Part shown: positions 1 through 8,474 of the stretch, one piece after another
Layout: every line of letters begins with the position of its first letter
Numbering within the stretch: position 1 is the stretch's first letter
NCBI RefSeq assembly: GCF_047634355.1
Contig: NZ_JBLIAL010000002.1
From: Porticoccus sp002341315
Lineage (GTDB): Bacteria; Pseudomonadota; Gammaproteobacteria; Pseudomonadales; Porticoccaceae
Reading direction: 5' to 3' (one strand)
Length of the DNA: 64,000 nt
Made by a program: the position numbers and the translations under genes
Notes under the pieces: model-generated
What the model saw: only the letters and a program-made list of their open reading frames with translations
What the model was told of the DNA's origin: nothing
Databases searched by the model: none

Positions 1-419
1 CTCGTGTGCAGTATTTTTCCGCCTATGGTTTTTGTCTTATGCAGGAATGGCGCATTCTAATAATGCTGTAGCTCTGACAGCAATCTGTTCTGTGAAGGAT
101 CAGGAAATGTTGATCGACCTATTAACAGCGCCTATTGTAGATGTTACCAATCAATTTTTGTGAAGATGACCATGATTAGCAGGTCTGTACCCGAAATGCC
201 CCTGAGTCGATCAACTTTAGGGAGCGGCACTGAGGAGAGAGCTTCGAGTGTCAGTACAAAACGGTCATGGGGGTTCTACAGCGTATCCGTTCATCGGCCG
301 ACCATTCAGAGACAGTAAGTAGTGCTCGATTTAGTTCGATACGGTTTGTGTGATCTTCTTATTATCTGATTGCCGGCCCGGGTCTGGCAAAGCAGGACAC
401 GGCGTTGTGAGGTGAATGC
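1..419. other. Noncoding leader upstream of the Mrp antiporter cluster
   Basis: I see no open frame of convincing size or composition here. The only short frame with an ATG near 107 gives 18 codons and is not supported by anything else. The DNA presumably contains the promoter of the antiporter operon, but no clean -35/-10 pair stands out. The upstream neighbour lies outside the window. Confidence 0.4.
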
Positions 420-926
420 GTGAAGCTATCACATCAAGTTGATTGGTCAACGATCGTATCGCGAGTTCTGTTGTTTTCGCTCGTTTGGTGGGTCCTCAGC
501 GAGGGGAACGCCGAATCCGTTTGGATCGGTGTGGCAGCTGTGTCATTCGCAGTGATTGTCAGCGCGATGCTTTTACCGCCTGTGCCTCTGATCTGGCACG
601 AGCTGTTCATGTTTGTCCCCTTTTTTCTTTGGCGTTCTTTACAGGGCGGTGTGGATGTGGCCCGGCGCGCGTTTCATCCGCGTATGCCTATTACTCCGGA
701 GCTCCTGGATTACCCCCTTAGATTGCCGCCGGGCCTGCCAAGGGTGATGCTGGCCAATATCGTGAGTTTGTTGCCAGGCACGCTGAGTGCGACCCTCAAT
801 CGGGAAGTACTGAAGATCCATGTTCTGGATGGCGAGGCGGCTTTGTTGGCGAATCTGGATACCCTGGAGGAACGTGTGGGCAAGGTGTGTGGTGTATCAC
901 TGGCGCCTCGCCATGAAGATGAATAA
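420..926 (+). CDS. mrpE: Na+/H+ antiporter subunit E (MnhE/MrpE family)
   Basis: Small integral membrane subunit of a multisubunit Mrp-type monovalent cation/proton antiporter in the inner membrane. The 168-residue protein has hydrophobic N-terminal helices (about residues 12-75) and the family-typical cytosolic tail with an LPGTLSA motif near residue 118. The frame opens with GTG; an ATG four bases upstream is out of frame, so the GTG start is the only one compatible with the MnhE N-terminus. It is the first recognisable gene of the cluster. Unusually, the next subunit gene (F) does not follow directly but lies 440 bp downstream, whereas all later genes of the cluster overlap. Length is normal for the family. 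The role is known for the family; the transported cation is inferred. Confidence 0.85.
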   Translation: MKLSHQVDWSTIVSRVLLFSLVWWVLSEGNAESVWIGVAAVSFAVIVSAMLLPPVPLIWHELFMFVPFFLWRSLQGGVDVARRAFHPRMPITPELLDYPLRLPPGLPRVMLANIVSLLPGTLSATLNREVLKIHVLDGEAALLANLDTLEERVGKVCGVSLAPRHEDE

Positions 927-1365
927 ACACAGTGGCTCAAAAAGGTTCTTTATAGAGTGAAGTATAAAGAAGCCGGGAGGACGCTGTTGATGGTCGAAGA
1001 TAAAACCCTACGGATACTGCTCTTTAGAGGTGGGGATGAGGCGTGAACATGACCGGAGAATAGTGTCTGTACTTGAACACTGCTACCAATGATGGTTGAG
1101 TAAGGAGAGGGGCGAATCAAATGCTGCATAATAATTTTCCTTTTGTGGTGGAACCAGAGGCTGGATGCCAGTGTGTGCCTGAAGGCCCTGTGGCACTGAC
1201 TGATTGTCTGCAAGACGGTGATGCCCTCTTAACGCGAACGCGGTTATCTGAGGCTTCGCCATGAACAATCCGGTGTCGACGGTTTTCGGGCAGATCGGTG
1301 GTTCGGAACTGCCTATCAAGACGCCTCGCTTTTCTACACCGGTGGTGCCAGAGGATTGATCCGGC
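927..1365 (+). other. 440-bp spacer splitting mrpE from mrpF, with two tiny coupled frames
   Basis: Mrp operons normally have E and F adjacent or overlapping, so this spacer is unusual. It holds a 47-codon frame (1121-1264) preceded by a TAAGGAG element at 1101-1107. Its stop overlaps (ATGA) the start of a 32-codon frame (1261-1359), which ends 6 bp before the mrpF start. The first would contain a Cys-x-Cys pair (GCQCVPEG). I recognise no family, and these may be chance frames in degenerate inserted DNA. The opposite strand is open over a long stretch but has no credible start signal or family match. Confidence 0.3.
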
Positions 1366-1644
1366 ATGCAGACACTGCTTTTCACCCTGGTTTTGTTTCT
1401 GATATTGAATCTTGGCGTTGGTATGTGGCGGGTGTTGCGCGGGCCGACAACCGCCGATCGGATGCTGGCGGCACAGTTATTAGGTACTACCGCAGTAGCC
1501 ATCCTGCTGCTGCTGGCCGAGGCAACGGGCAGTGCAGCACTGCGCGATGTAGCACTGGTGCTAGCTCTGCTGGCGACGGTCACTGCGGTGGCCTTTGTGC
1601 GTCGCACGTTGCCATACTCGGAGAATGCGAATGACGACGAGTGA
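1366..1644 (+). CDS. mrpF: Na+/H+ antiporter subunit F (MnhF/MrpF family)
   Basis: Small subunit of the Mrp-type cation/proton antiporter, 92 residues with three predicted transmembrane helices (about 3-20, 35-52 and 60-78). The loop RGPTTADRMLAA after helix 1 is the characteristic MnhF signature (RGPxxxDRxLA). The ATG used is the one that places the first helix at the N-terminus, as in the family. Its 3' end overlaps the start of the subunit G gene, consistent with translational coupling. A frame shifted by one in the same region is a shadow. Confidence 0.88.
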   Translation: MQTLLFTLVLFLILNLGVGMWRVLRGPTTADRMLAAQLLGTTAVAILLLLAEATGSAALRDVALVLALLATVTAVAFVRRTLPYSENANDDE

Positions 1645-1930
1645 TTATCTTTCTGTCGCTTTGTTAACCACTGGTGGGTTGTTCTTCCTGGCCGGCACGT
1701 TCGGCCTGCTGCGTTTTCCCGATGTCTTTACCCGCCTGCATGCCCTGACCAAGGCTGATAACGTAGGCCTGGGCTTGACAGTGGCCGGACTCGCCTTACA
1801 AGTGGATTCTTGGGCTGTGGCGGGAAAATTGTTGTTGATCTGGTTGCTGGCGCTGCTTGCTGGTGCAACCGTTTCCTATCTGATTGCGCAAGGGGCACTG
1901 CGGCTCGGTATACGTCCATGGAAACGCTGA
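1631..1930 (+). CDS. mrpG: Na+/H+ antiporter subunit G (MnhG/MrpG family)
   Basis: About 99 residues, three transmembrane helices, with the MnhG signature LRFPDVFTRLHALTKADNVG between helices 1 and 2. It is part of the Mrp membrane complex. The start at 1631 (MTTSDYL) is preferred over in-frame ATGs at 1625 and 1595 because a GGAG at 1620-1623 is then spaced 7 bases upstream. It overlaps the end of subunit F by 14 bases and is itself overlapped by the next gene, so F, G, B, C and D are probably translated from one message in a coupled fashion. Confidence 0.85.
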   Translation: MTTSDYLSVALLTTGGLFFLAGTFGLLRFPDVFTRLHALTKADNVGLGLTVAGLALQVDSWAVAGKLLLIWLLALLAGATVSYLIAQGALRLGIRPWKR

Positions 1931-2859
1931 TCTCCTGGGCGATTGATGTCGCATTGGCCCTGCTGGTGGTGAGTCTGGCCTGGCGGGCGCTGGCCAGCAC
2001 GGATCTGTTTAAGGCCATTGTTCTGTTCATTGCATTTGGTCTGGTTTTGACATTGGTGTGGGTACGGCTCAATGCAACTGACGTTGCTCTGGCCGAGGCC
2101 GCCATCGGTGCTGGCGTCACTGGTGCGCTGTTGCTGGCGGCGTATGCGAAATTACGGGCCACTTCGCCGGATGCGATTGTCGATCGTGCCGGTGGAATAA
2201 GCGGCATTGGTGCCATTTCCCTTTTAATTCTGATCCTGCTGGTTGCCGCTGCTTTGGGTTATGCGGTCTGGACCTTGCCATCCGATTATACCGGTCTGGG
2301 AAAAGAGGTTGCCGCGAATCTCGACCAAAGTGGTGTCAGCAATCCAGTCACGGCAGTACTGCTCAATTTTCGTGGCTACGATACCCTGCTGGAGATCATG
2401 GTATTGTTGCTGGCACTATTGGGTGCATGGTCGCTCGGCATAACTATCCCTCGGCCAGAAGCTGCTCCGGGACTAGTACTGGATACCTTGTCGCGCCTGT
2501 TAGTGCCGCTGTTGATTCTGGTCGCCGCTTATCTTTTATGGGTGGGAGCTCATGCTCCCGGCGGTGCCTTTCAGGCGGGCGCCGTACTGGCAGCCGCTGG
2601 TGTATTGATGCTGCTGTCGGGTAGGGAATTACCCGCCGCTTTGGCAACGTGGCCCTTACGGCTAGCGCTGGTGTTGGGCCCGGCAACGTTCCTGATGCTG
2701 GCCGTGATTACCCTGATATTGGAGGGCAGGGTGCTGAAGTTGTCGCCTGAGTGGGCCGGACGCTTGATTTTGATCATTGAAACGACTGCCACAATTTCAA
2801 TTGGCGTCACTCTGACCGCGCTTTTTATGGGCGCGCCACCCGGCGAAGAGGATCGGTGA
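1918..2859 (+). CDS. mrpB: Fused DUF4040 (MrpA C-terminal/MbhD-like) and MnhB antiporter subunit
   Basis: 313-residue membrane protein combining two modules. Residues ~1-80 (DLFKAIVLFIAFGLVL, then AEAAIGAGVTGALLL) match the DUF4040/MbhD-like domain that in classical Mrp systems forms the C-terminal part of MrpA. Residues ~180-305 carry the MnhB domain, with the motif HAPGGAFQAGAVLAA. In this cluster the large MrpA is therefore split: its C-terminal part is joined to MrpB, while the antiporter-like part is a separate gene at the operon end. The ATG at 1918 overlaps subunit G by 13 bases; the frame stays open further upstream, but that stretch lies inside mrpG and is not membrane-like. Confidence 0.82.
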   Translation: METLISWAIDVALALLVVSLAWRALASTDLFKAIVLFIAFGLVLTLVWVRLNATDVALAEAAIGAGVTGALLLAAYAKLRATSPDAIVDRAGGISGIGAISLLILILLVAAALGYAVWTLPSDYTGLGKEVAANLDQSGVSNPVTAVLLNFRGYDTLLEIMVLLLALLGAWSLGITIPRPEAAPGLVLDTLSRLLVPLLILVAAYLLWVGAHAPGGAFQAGAVLAAAGVLMLLSGRELPAALATWPLRLALVLGPATFLMLAVITLILEGRVLKLSPEWAGRLILIIETTATISIGVTLTALFMGAPPGEEDR

Positions 2860-3173
2860 TGAGCGTAGCATTATTCTATGCGCTCGCCGGTGCAGGGCTT
2901 TTTTCCATAGGACTGCATGCTCTGCTGGTACACCGCCACCTGCTGCGCAAGATTCTGGCGGTCAACGTGATGGGCAGTGGCGTGTTTCTGGTTTTGGCGG
3001 CCATGGCTGCGCCCAATGCTATTGCTCTATCGGATCCCGTACCGCATGCCATGATTATCACCGGCATCGTCGTGGCGGTCGCGGCCACCGCCTTGGCGCT
3101 GGTTCTGATGCTTAAACTCACGGCTGAAACCGGGCAGGCGGTCTTACCCGGCAGGGAAGAAGAAAACTCATAA
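2859..3173 (+). CDS. mrpC: Na+/H+ antiporter subunit C (MnhC/NuoK-like)
   Basis: 104-residue, three-helix protein related to NuoK of complex I. The start is read as ATG at 2859, sharing TGATG with the stop of the preceding gene, rather than the GTG three bases upstream. A GAGG lies at a suitable distance before it. Helices at roughly 2-20, 28-48 and 60-88 fit the NuoK/MnhC fold. The gene ends in TAATG, where the stop shares one base with the start of subunit D. It forms part of the membrane-embedded ion pathway of the Mrp complex. Confidence 0.85.
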   Translation: MSVALFYALAGAGLFSIGLHALLVHRHLLRKILAVNVMGSGVFLVLAAMAAPNAIALSDPVPHAMIITGIVVAVAATALALVLMLKLTAETGQAVLPGREEENS

Positions 3174-4627
3174 TGACAGATGTCTGGATGGGTGTTCCAT
3201 GGGCGGTGATACTGATTGTATTGCCACTGGCAGCTGCTATGACGGCATTCGTATGGCCACGTATTTCGCAGCTGTTGGTGTTGGGTTGCAGTCTGGTCAT
3301 CGTGTTAGCAGTGACGGGTTTGGCCCTACAGCTCTGGTATCACGGTGTATTCCATCACGCGCTGGGTGGCTGGGGCGCACCGCTGGGGATCGAATTGTAC
3401 GCCGATGGACTCAGTCTGGTGCTGCTTGCTGCGACTGGCCTGGTGGGAGCGGGGGTCAGCGTCTATGCCTCAGCGTATTTCAGCGTTGAGGAGAAACGTC
3501 GCTTTTGGCCCATCTGGTTGTTTCTGCTGGCAGCGTTGAATGCGCTGTTCCTCTCGGCCGACCTGTTCAATCTGTATGTCACCCTGGAGCTGATGGGCTT
3601 GGCGGCGGTTGCGTTGACGGCTTTGCCGGGTAGCCGGGATGCCCTTGCCGGAGCGGCTCGTTATCTGTTCGTCTCGCTATTGGGTTCGCTCGCCTATCTG
3701 CTGGGTGTGGCGCTGCTCTATCATGCCTTCGGTAGCCTGGACATAGCAGTTCTGGCAGAGCGTCTGAGGCCGGTGCCGGCAGCCTGGGTGGCACTGGGTC
3801 TGATGAGTGCCGGCTTGCTATTGAAAACGGCATTGTTTCCTTTGCACTTCTGGTTGCCACCCGCTCATAGCAGTGCCCCGTCACCAGTTAGCGCCGTGCT
3901 TTCAGCACTGGTGATAAAGGCTTCGTTGTATATATTGTTACGCTTGTGGATCATGCTCTTTGGTCCATTCGCTGGCGACGGTGTGGCGGCATTTCTGGGT
4001 TTACTGGGTGTGGCGGCCATCCTGTGGGGTTCGGTGCAGGCCTTGCGTCAGACACGCCTGAAGCTATTGGTCGCCTATTCGACAGTAGCGCAGATCGGCT
4101 ACCTGTTCCTCGCCTTTCCACTAGCGACTGTGGCGAGCTGGAATGCAACTATGGTGCTGCTGTTATCACACGCGCTGGCAAAGTCTGCGATGTTTCTGGC
4201 CGCGGGTAATTTCTTGAACTTTGGCGGCCATGATCGTATTGCGGACCTTGATCACATCGTGCAACGTCTGCCGCTCAGTGCCTTCGCGTTTGCGTTGGCT
4301 GGCGTTAGCCTGATGGGCTTGCCGCCGAGTGGTGGTTTCATAGGCAAATGGCTACTGCTGGAGGCCGCACTGGTTCAGGGTCGTTGGGATCTGGCGGCGG
4401 TCATGCTCTTCGGCGGTCTGCTTACTGCAGCCTACGTGTTCAAGGTATTGGGAAAGTCCTTCACTCAGGCTGATGTGGCGTGTACATATCAGCCTAAAGA
4501 AATTCCTGCGCGCATGCAGTGGGTAGCGTTAATACTGGCGTGCGGCGCAATCCTACTGGGCTTTGGTGGTACGCCATTGCTGCCCTTGCTGGAAATTGGT
4601 GTACCGTTCGACGGGAGTGGGCCATGA
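3173..4627 (+). CDS. mrpD: Proton-conducting antiporter-like subunit D (MnhD/NuoM family)
   Basis: 484-residue polytopic protein of the proton-translocating NuoL/M/N family (about 13-14 helices). The two functional membrane charges of the family are visible: Glu139 in the helix YVTLELMGL and Lys218 in LLKTALFPLHFWLP. The run HSSAPSPVSAVLSALVIKASLYILLRL is typical. It starts on a TAATG overlap with subunit C and ends on an ATGA overlap with the next antiporter-like gene. Together with that gene it probably supplies the two cation/proton channels of the complex. Confidence 0.9.
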   Translation: MTDVWMGVPWAVILIVLPLAAAMTAFVWPRISQLLVLGCSLVIVLAVTGLALQLWYHGVFHHALGGWGAPLGIELYADGLSLVLLAATGLVGAGVSVYASAYFSVEEKRRFWPIWLFLLAALNALFLSADLFNLYVTLELMGLAAVALTALPGSRDALAGAARYLFVSLLGSLAYLLGVALLYHAFGSLDIAVLAERLRPVPAAWVALGLMSAGLLLKTALFPLHFWLPPAHSSAPSPVSAVLSALVIKASLYILLRLWIMLFGPFAGDGVAAFLGLLGVAAILWGSVQALRQTRLKLLVAYSTVAQIGYLFLAFPLATVASWNATMVLLLSHALAKSAMFLAAGNFLNFGGHDRIADLDHIVQRLPLSAFAFALAGVSLMGLPPSGGFIGKWLLLEAALVQGRWDLAAVMLFGGLLTAAYVFKVLGKSFTQADVACTYQPKEIPARMQWVALILACGAILLGFGGTPLLPLLEIGVPFDGSGP

Positions 4628-6135
4628 ACTGGCAAGTGTGGCTACCGCTGCTGGTGGTGCTGAGCTCCTTGTTGCCGGGGCTGATCATCTTTGTGTTGCC
4701 TGAGAACAGGGTAGGCCTGCGTACTGTACTCAACATAAGTGGTGCCATTGCCAAGTTGTTTCTTGTGGGATGGATGCTGTGGGGCGTCGCGGAGGGGCAT
4801 CACTTTGAAGCGCGGTTGGCGTTGCTGCCGGATATCGAACTGGTGTTGCGGGCCGATCCGTTGGCCCTGTTGTTCGTCACTCTGTCGGCAGTCCTGTGGT
4901 TGCTGACCACGATGTATGCCATCGGTTACCTGGAAGGCTCGCCCCATCGCAGCCGCTTCTTTGGGTTTTTCAGTCTGTGCGTAACTGCGGCAACCGGCGT
5001 GGCACTGTCCGGCAATCTGCTCACCTTTCTGGTGTTCTACGAACTGTTGACCCTGACTACCTATCCACTGGTGGTGCATCGTGGCACTGAGATGGCACGC
5101 CAGGCCGGGCAGACCTATCTGATCTATACCCTGGCGGGTGGTGCTCTGCTGTTGCTGGGCACGGTATGGCTTTACACCCTGACCGGCACCCTGGAATTCA
5201 CCGAACATGGGTTTCTTCACGAGCTGGATACGGCACATCACCCGTCACTGATTATCATTTTTATCCTGCTCATCGCTGGAATGGGCGTAAAGGCAGCGCT
5301 GGTACCATTACATGGCTGGTTGCCTAAGGCCATGATCGCGCCTGCGCCGGTCAGCGCGCTGCTGCACGCAGTGGCGGTAGTGAAGGCCGGTGCCTTCGGT
5401 ATCGTACGTGTCGTCTATGATGTCTACGGCGTGGAATTCGCACAGATGCTCAATCTACTGACGCCTCTGGCCATCGCTGCATCCGTGACCATAATTTGGG
5501 GTAGCCTGCGCGCGCTGTTCCAGGATGATCTCAAAAAACGATTGGCCTATTCCACCGTCAGCCAGGTCTCTTATATCGCGCTCGGTGTCGCCTTGTTCGG
5601 CCCCATTGGCACTATCGGCGGACTCGTTCACCTGGTGCATCAGGGCATCATGAAAATCACGCTGTTTTTCTGCGCTGGCAATTACGCCGAGAAGTTGGGC
5701 ATTCACAGGATAAGTCAGATGAACGGCACTGGACGGCGCATGCCGCTGACCACGATCGCATTCAGCGTCGCTGCATTGGGGATGATGGGAGCGCCACTGA
5801 CTGCCGGGGCGGTGAGCAAGGCTTGGTTGATGGACGGTGCGACGGCGGCCAACATGCCGTGGGTCGTCTGGGTGCTGTGGGCATCGAGCCTGCTCAACGC
5901 CGCATATTTTCTGCCTATTCTATGGCGAAGCTGGTTCCTTTCGCAGCCATATGCCTGGCCGAACGATCACCCTCCAATCCGGCAATGGCACGAAGCTCCC
6001 TGGCTCCTGCTCTTGCCACCTCTCGTAACCGGTACTGCAATTCTGGTGGCCGATGTATTTGCGACATTTGAGATGAGCCCACTTGCCTGGGCCCAATTGA
6101 TTACCGACCGTGAGTATTTCAGGGGCGTGCCATGA
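4624..6135 (+). CDS. Second proton-conducting antiporter-like subunit (MrpA N-terminal / MrpD-like)
   Basis: 503-residue member of the same NuoL/M/N family as the upstream gene but clearly a distinct paralogue. The family charges appear as Glu140 (FYELLTL) and Lys223 (GVKAALVPLHGWLPKAMIAPAPVSALLHA). Its length is that of a minimal antiporter domain, so it likely replaces the N-terminal part of classical MrpA (which exceeds 750 residues), whose C-terminal module is fused to MrpB here. The ATG at 4624 overlaps the preceding stop (ATGA); the frame is open upstream but only as a shadow of mrpD. It is the last gene of the cluster. Confidence 0.85.
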   Translation: MNWQVWLPLLVVLSSLLPGLIIFVLPENRVGLRTVLNISGAIAKLFLVGWMLWGVAEGHHFEARLALLPDIELVLRADPLALLFVTLSAVLWLLTTMYAIGYLEGSPHRSRFFGFFSLCVTAATGVALSGNLLTFLVFYELLTLTTYPLVVHRGTEMARQAGQTYLIYTLAGGALLLLGTVWLYTLTGTLEFTEHGFLHELDTAHHPSLIIIFILLIAGMGVKAALVPLHGWLPKAMIAPAPVSALLHAVAVVKAGAFGIVRVVYDVYGVEFAQMLNLLTPLAIAASVTIIWGSLRALFQDDLKKRLAYSTVSQVSYIALGVALFGPIGTIGGLVHLVHQGIMKITLFFCAGNYAEKLGIHRISQMNGTGRRMPLTTIAFSVAALGMMGAPLTAGAVSKAWLMDGATAANMPWVVWVLWASSLLNAAYFLPILWRSWFLSQPYAWPNDHPPIRQWHEAPWLLLLPPLVTGTAILVADVFATFEMSPLAWAQLITDREYFRGVP

Positions 6136-6396
6136 AAGTAAGAAAACATTTACCATAAATCGCATGATTGGTCATGCGCAGCCTACTGCAGAGGGGTTCA
6201 ACCCTATTTTCTTGGAGGGCTTAAAAGCGTCTGAAAAGGCTTTATCAAATTTGCGAATCTTGGTGGCTTCAGGTCAACATAAAAAGGGAGCAAATCATGT
6301 GTCTCGCAGCTCCATCAGGTGTTCCTTCTCGCGTCTGTTCCCGTGCATCCAGAAAGTTTTTGCTCACCCATTAACTCTTTATCAAACTCCGTTCAA

Positions 6397-6421
6397 ATAC
6401 TTGACTAAATTACTCGGATTT
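6397..6421 (+). promoter_or_regulatory. IscR-type (type 1) operator overlapping the iscR-suf promoter
   Basis: The 25-bp stretch begins ATACTTGACT and continues AAATTACTCGGATTT. It closely resembles the site in the E. coli iscR promoter that begins ATAGTTGACC and continues AATTTACTCGG. The TTGACT at 6401-6406 doubles as a -35 element. The -10 is weaker, around 6424-6430. The site lies 45 bp upstream of the Rrf2-type regulator gene, which keeps all Fe-S ligands, so autorepression by the [2Fe-2S] form is the expected mode. The remaining upstream intergenic DNA (6136-6396) shows no other feature. Confidence 0.75.
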
Positions 6422-6465
6422 GAGACAGTACAGGCCTAGGATTCAAAGCGTTCCAGGAGGTTTCA

Positions 6466-6990
6466 TTGCGGGTAACAAGTAAGGCACATTATGCTCTCCG
6501 GGCTTTACTGGATTTGGCTAACCATGAGCCGAGCCATTGTGCAGTGAGCCTGGCTGCGATCGCGGAGCGACAGGATATTTCCCTTTCGTATCTGGAGCAA
6601 CTATTTGCCGGGTTGCGCAGGGAAGGGCTGGTGGTCGGCTTTCGGGGACCCAGGGGCGGGTATCGCCTCGGAGGGCGGCCGGAAGACATCAGCGTAGCTC
6701 GGGTCACCGCTGCCGTCAGCGAAAATATGGATACCACCCGCTGCCAGGGGGAGGGCAACTGCCAGCATGGAGCAATCTGCCTGACCCATCATCTGTGGGA
6801 GGCACTGAACGAGCATATCCGAGACTATCTTCAAGGCATTACTCTGGCAGATGTCATGGCTCGCGAAACCGAGTCCGGCAGCAGCACTTCCCGGAGCCCG
6901 TCGGCTTCCGGCCGGGAAGAAAGAATTGAGGCCGTTGAGCAATTGCAGGGTTCGGTATCAGCATTTAGAGAACAGACAGAGAGTAACTAA
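6466..6990 (+). CDS. iscR: Rrf2-family Fe-S cluster regulator IscR
   Basis: 174-residue transcription factor with an N-terminal winged helix (residues 1-80: MRVTSKAHYALRALLDLA, then GPRGGYRL). The [2Fe-2S] ligands are Cys93, Cys99, Cys105 and His108, in CQGEGNCQHGAICLTHHLW, spaced as in E. coli IscR. The start is TTG, fixed by a perfect AGGAGG at 6455-6460, five bases upstream, and by the conserved MR(L/V)TSKxHYA N-terminus. It heads the SUF operon and has an IscR-type operator over its promoter, so it probably represses this operon when clusters are plentiful and relieves repression on iron or oxidative stress. The C-terminal ~30 residues are low-complexity and Ser/Glu rich. Confidence 0.92.
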   Translation: MRVTSKAHYALRALLDLANHEPSHCAVSLAAIAERQDISLSYLEQLFAGLRREGLVVGFRGPRGGYRLGGRPEDISVARVTAAVSENMDTTRCQGEGNCQHGAICLTHHLWEALNEHIRDYLQGITLADVMARETESGSSTSRSPSASGREERIEAVEQLQGSVSAFREQTESN

Positions 6991-6994
6991 CATC

Positions 6995-8431
6995 ATGTCG
7001 GAACAGATCGATGATCTTATCAAAAGCCACTATGCGGCCGGCTTCGTCACCGATATAGAATCGGACACCCTGCCACCAGGGTTGAACGAGGACGTTATCC
7101 GCTTCATTTCGGCCAAGAAAAACGAGCCGGAATGGATGCTGGAGTGGCGACTGAAGGCTTACCATGCCTGGCTGGAAATGGTCGAACCCCACTGGGCGCA
7201 TGTGAGCTATCCGGACATTGACTTTAATGCCATGTCCTACTTTTCTGCGCCCAAGCGCGATGAAGACCGACCTCAGAGCCTGGACGAGGTGGACCCAAAG
7301 TTGCGCGAGACCTACGACAAGCTGGGCATTCCCCTGCATGAGCAGGAAATGCTCGCTGGCGTGGCCGTGGATGCTGTGTTCGACTCGGTGTCAGTGGGTA
7401 CCACTTTCCGTAAGAAACTGTATGAGGCGGGGGTCATCTTCTGTTCTATCAGCGAGGCGCTGCAGGACTACCCGGAACTGGTGCGCCAGCACCTGGGTAC
7501 TGTAGTACCTCAGAAAGACAATTATTATGCGGCGCTGAACAGTGCGGTCTTCAGTGATGGGTCCTTCGTCTACATTCCCAAAGGCGTGAAGTGCCCCATG
7601 GAGTTGTCTACCTATTTCCGCATCAACGAGGCCAAGACGGGGCAGTTCGAGCGCACCCTGATCGTGGCTGACGAAGGCAGCGAAGTCAGCTACCTGGAGG
7701 GCTGCACGGCACCCATGCGGGACGAAAATCAGCTACATGCCGCGGTGGTGGAGCTGGTGGCCCTGGACAACGCGAAGATAAAGTATTCTACGGTACAGAA
7801 CTGGTATCCCGGTGATGAGGAAGGCAAGGGTGGCATATACAATTTTGTCACCAAGCGAGGTCTGGCCCATACCAATGCCCATATTTCCTGGACACAGGTG
7901 GAAACCGGTTCCGCCATCACCATGAAATACCCCAGCTGTATACTCAAAGGCGACAACAGTATCGGTGAATTCTATTCGGTGGCGCTTAGCAGCAATTTCC
8001 AGCAGGCGGATACCGGCACGAAGATGATCCATCTGGGCAAGAACACACGCTCGACGATCATATCCAAGGGTATTGCCGCCGGTCATGGCTCCAACACGTA
8101 TCGTGGTCTGGTGCGAATGAATCCGGGTGCCACCGGTGCACGTAACTACACACGCTGTGACTCGCTACTGATCGGAGATCAGTGCGGCGCACACACGTTC
8201 CCCTATATTGAAAGTAAAAATCCGACTGCCATCATTGAGCACGAGGCCTCCACCTCCACGGTCAGTGACGAACAGCTGTTTCTGTGTCTTCAGCGCGGCA
8301 TTAGCGAGGAAAAGGCGGTATCCATGATTGTCAACGGTTTCTGCAAGGAAGTGTTCCGGGAATTGCCCATGGAATTTGCGGTGGAAGCCGGCAAGCTACT
8401 GGAAGTTAGCCTCGAAGGCGCCGTTGGTTAA
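6995..8431 (+). CDS. sufB: Fe-S cluster scaffold subunit SufB
   Basis: Core subunit of the SufBCD scaffold on which Fe-S clusters are assembled in the cytoplasm. 478 residues, the normal length. Characteristic stretches include VPQKDNYYAALNSAVFSDGSF, YIPKGVKCPMELSTYFRIN and the C-terminal NGFCKEVFRELPMEFAVEAGKLL. The ATG at 6995 is chosen because upstream in-frame sequence lies inside iscR and bears no SufB similarity. It sits four bases after the iscR stop and starts the sufBCDSATE run. Confidence 0.95.
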   Translation: MSEQIDDLIKSHYAAGFVTDIESDTLPPGLNEDVIRFISAKKNEPEWMLEWRLKAYHAWLEMVEPHWAHVSYPDIDFNAMSYFSAPKRDEDRPQSLDEVDPKLRETYDKLGIPLHEQEMLAGVAVDAVFDSVSVGTTFRKKLYEAGVIFCSISEALQDYPELVRQHLGTVVPQKDNYYAALNSAVFSDGSFVYIPKGVKCPMELSTYFRINEAKTGQFERTLIVADEGSEVSYLEGCTAPMRDENQLHAAVVELVALDNAKIKYSTVQNWYPGDEEGKGGIYNFVTKRGLAHTNAHISWTQVETGSAITMKYPSCILKGDNSIGEFYSVALSSNFQQADTGTKMIHLGKNTRSTIISKGIAAGHGSNTYRGLVRMNPGATGARNYTRCDSLLIGDQCGAHTFPYIESKNPTAIIEHEASTSTVSDEQLFLCLQRGISEEKAVSMIVNGFCKEVFRELPMEFAVEAGKLLEVSLEGAVG

Positions 8432-8474
8432 TGGTCGGTTTCATAGAATTTTATACAGGAGAGTCAGAATAGCG

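Noticed and set aside
1083..1607. 174-codon minus-strand frame across the mrpE-mrpF spacer and mrpF
   Set aside because: More than half is the antisense shadow of mrpF, and the composition is Ser/Ala/Arg-rich with no family resemblance.
6110..6439. 109-codon plus-strand frame between the Mrp operon and iscR
   Set aside because: It runs through the promoter and IscR-type operator, lacks a ribosome site and resembles no protein family.
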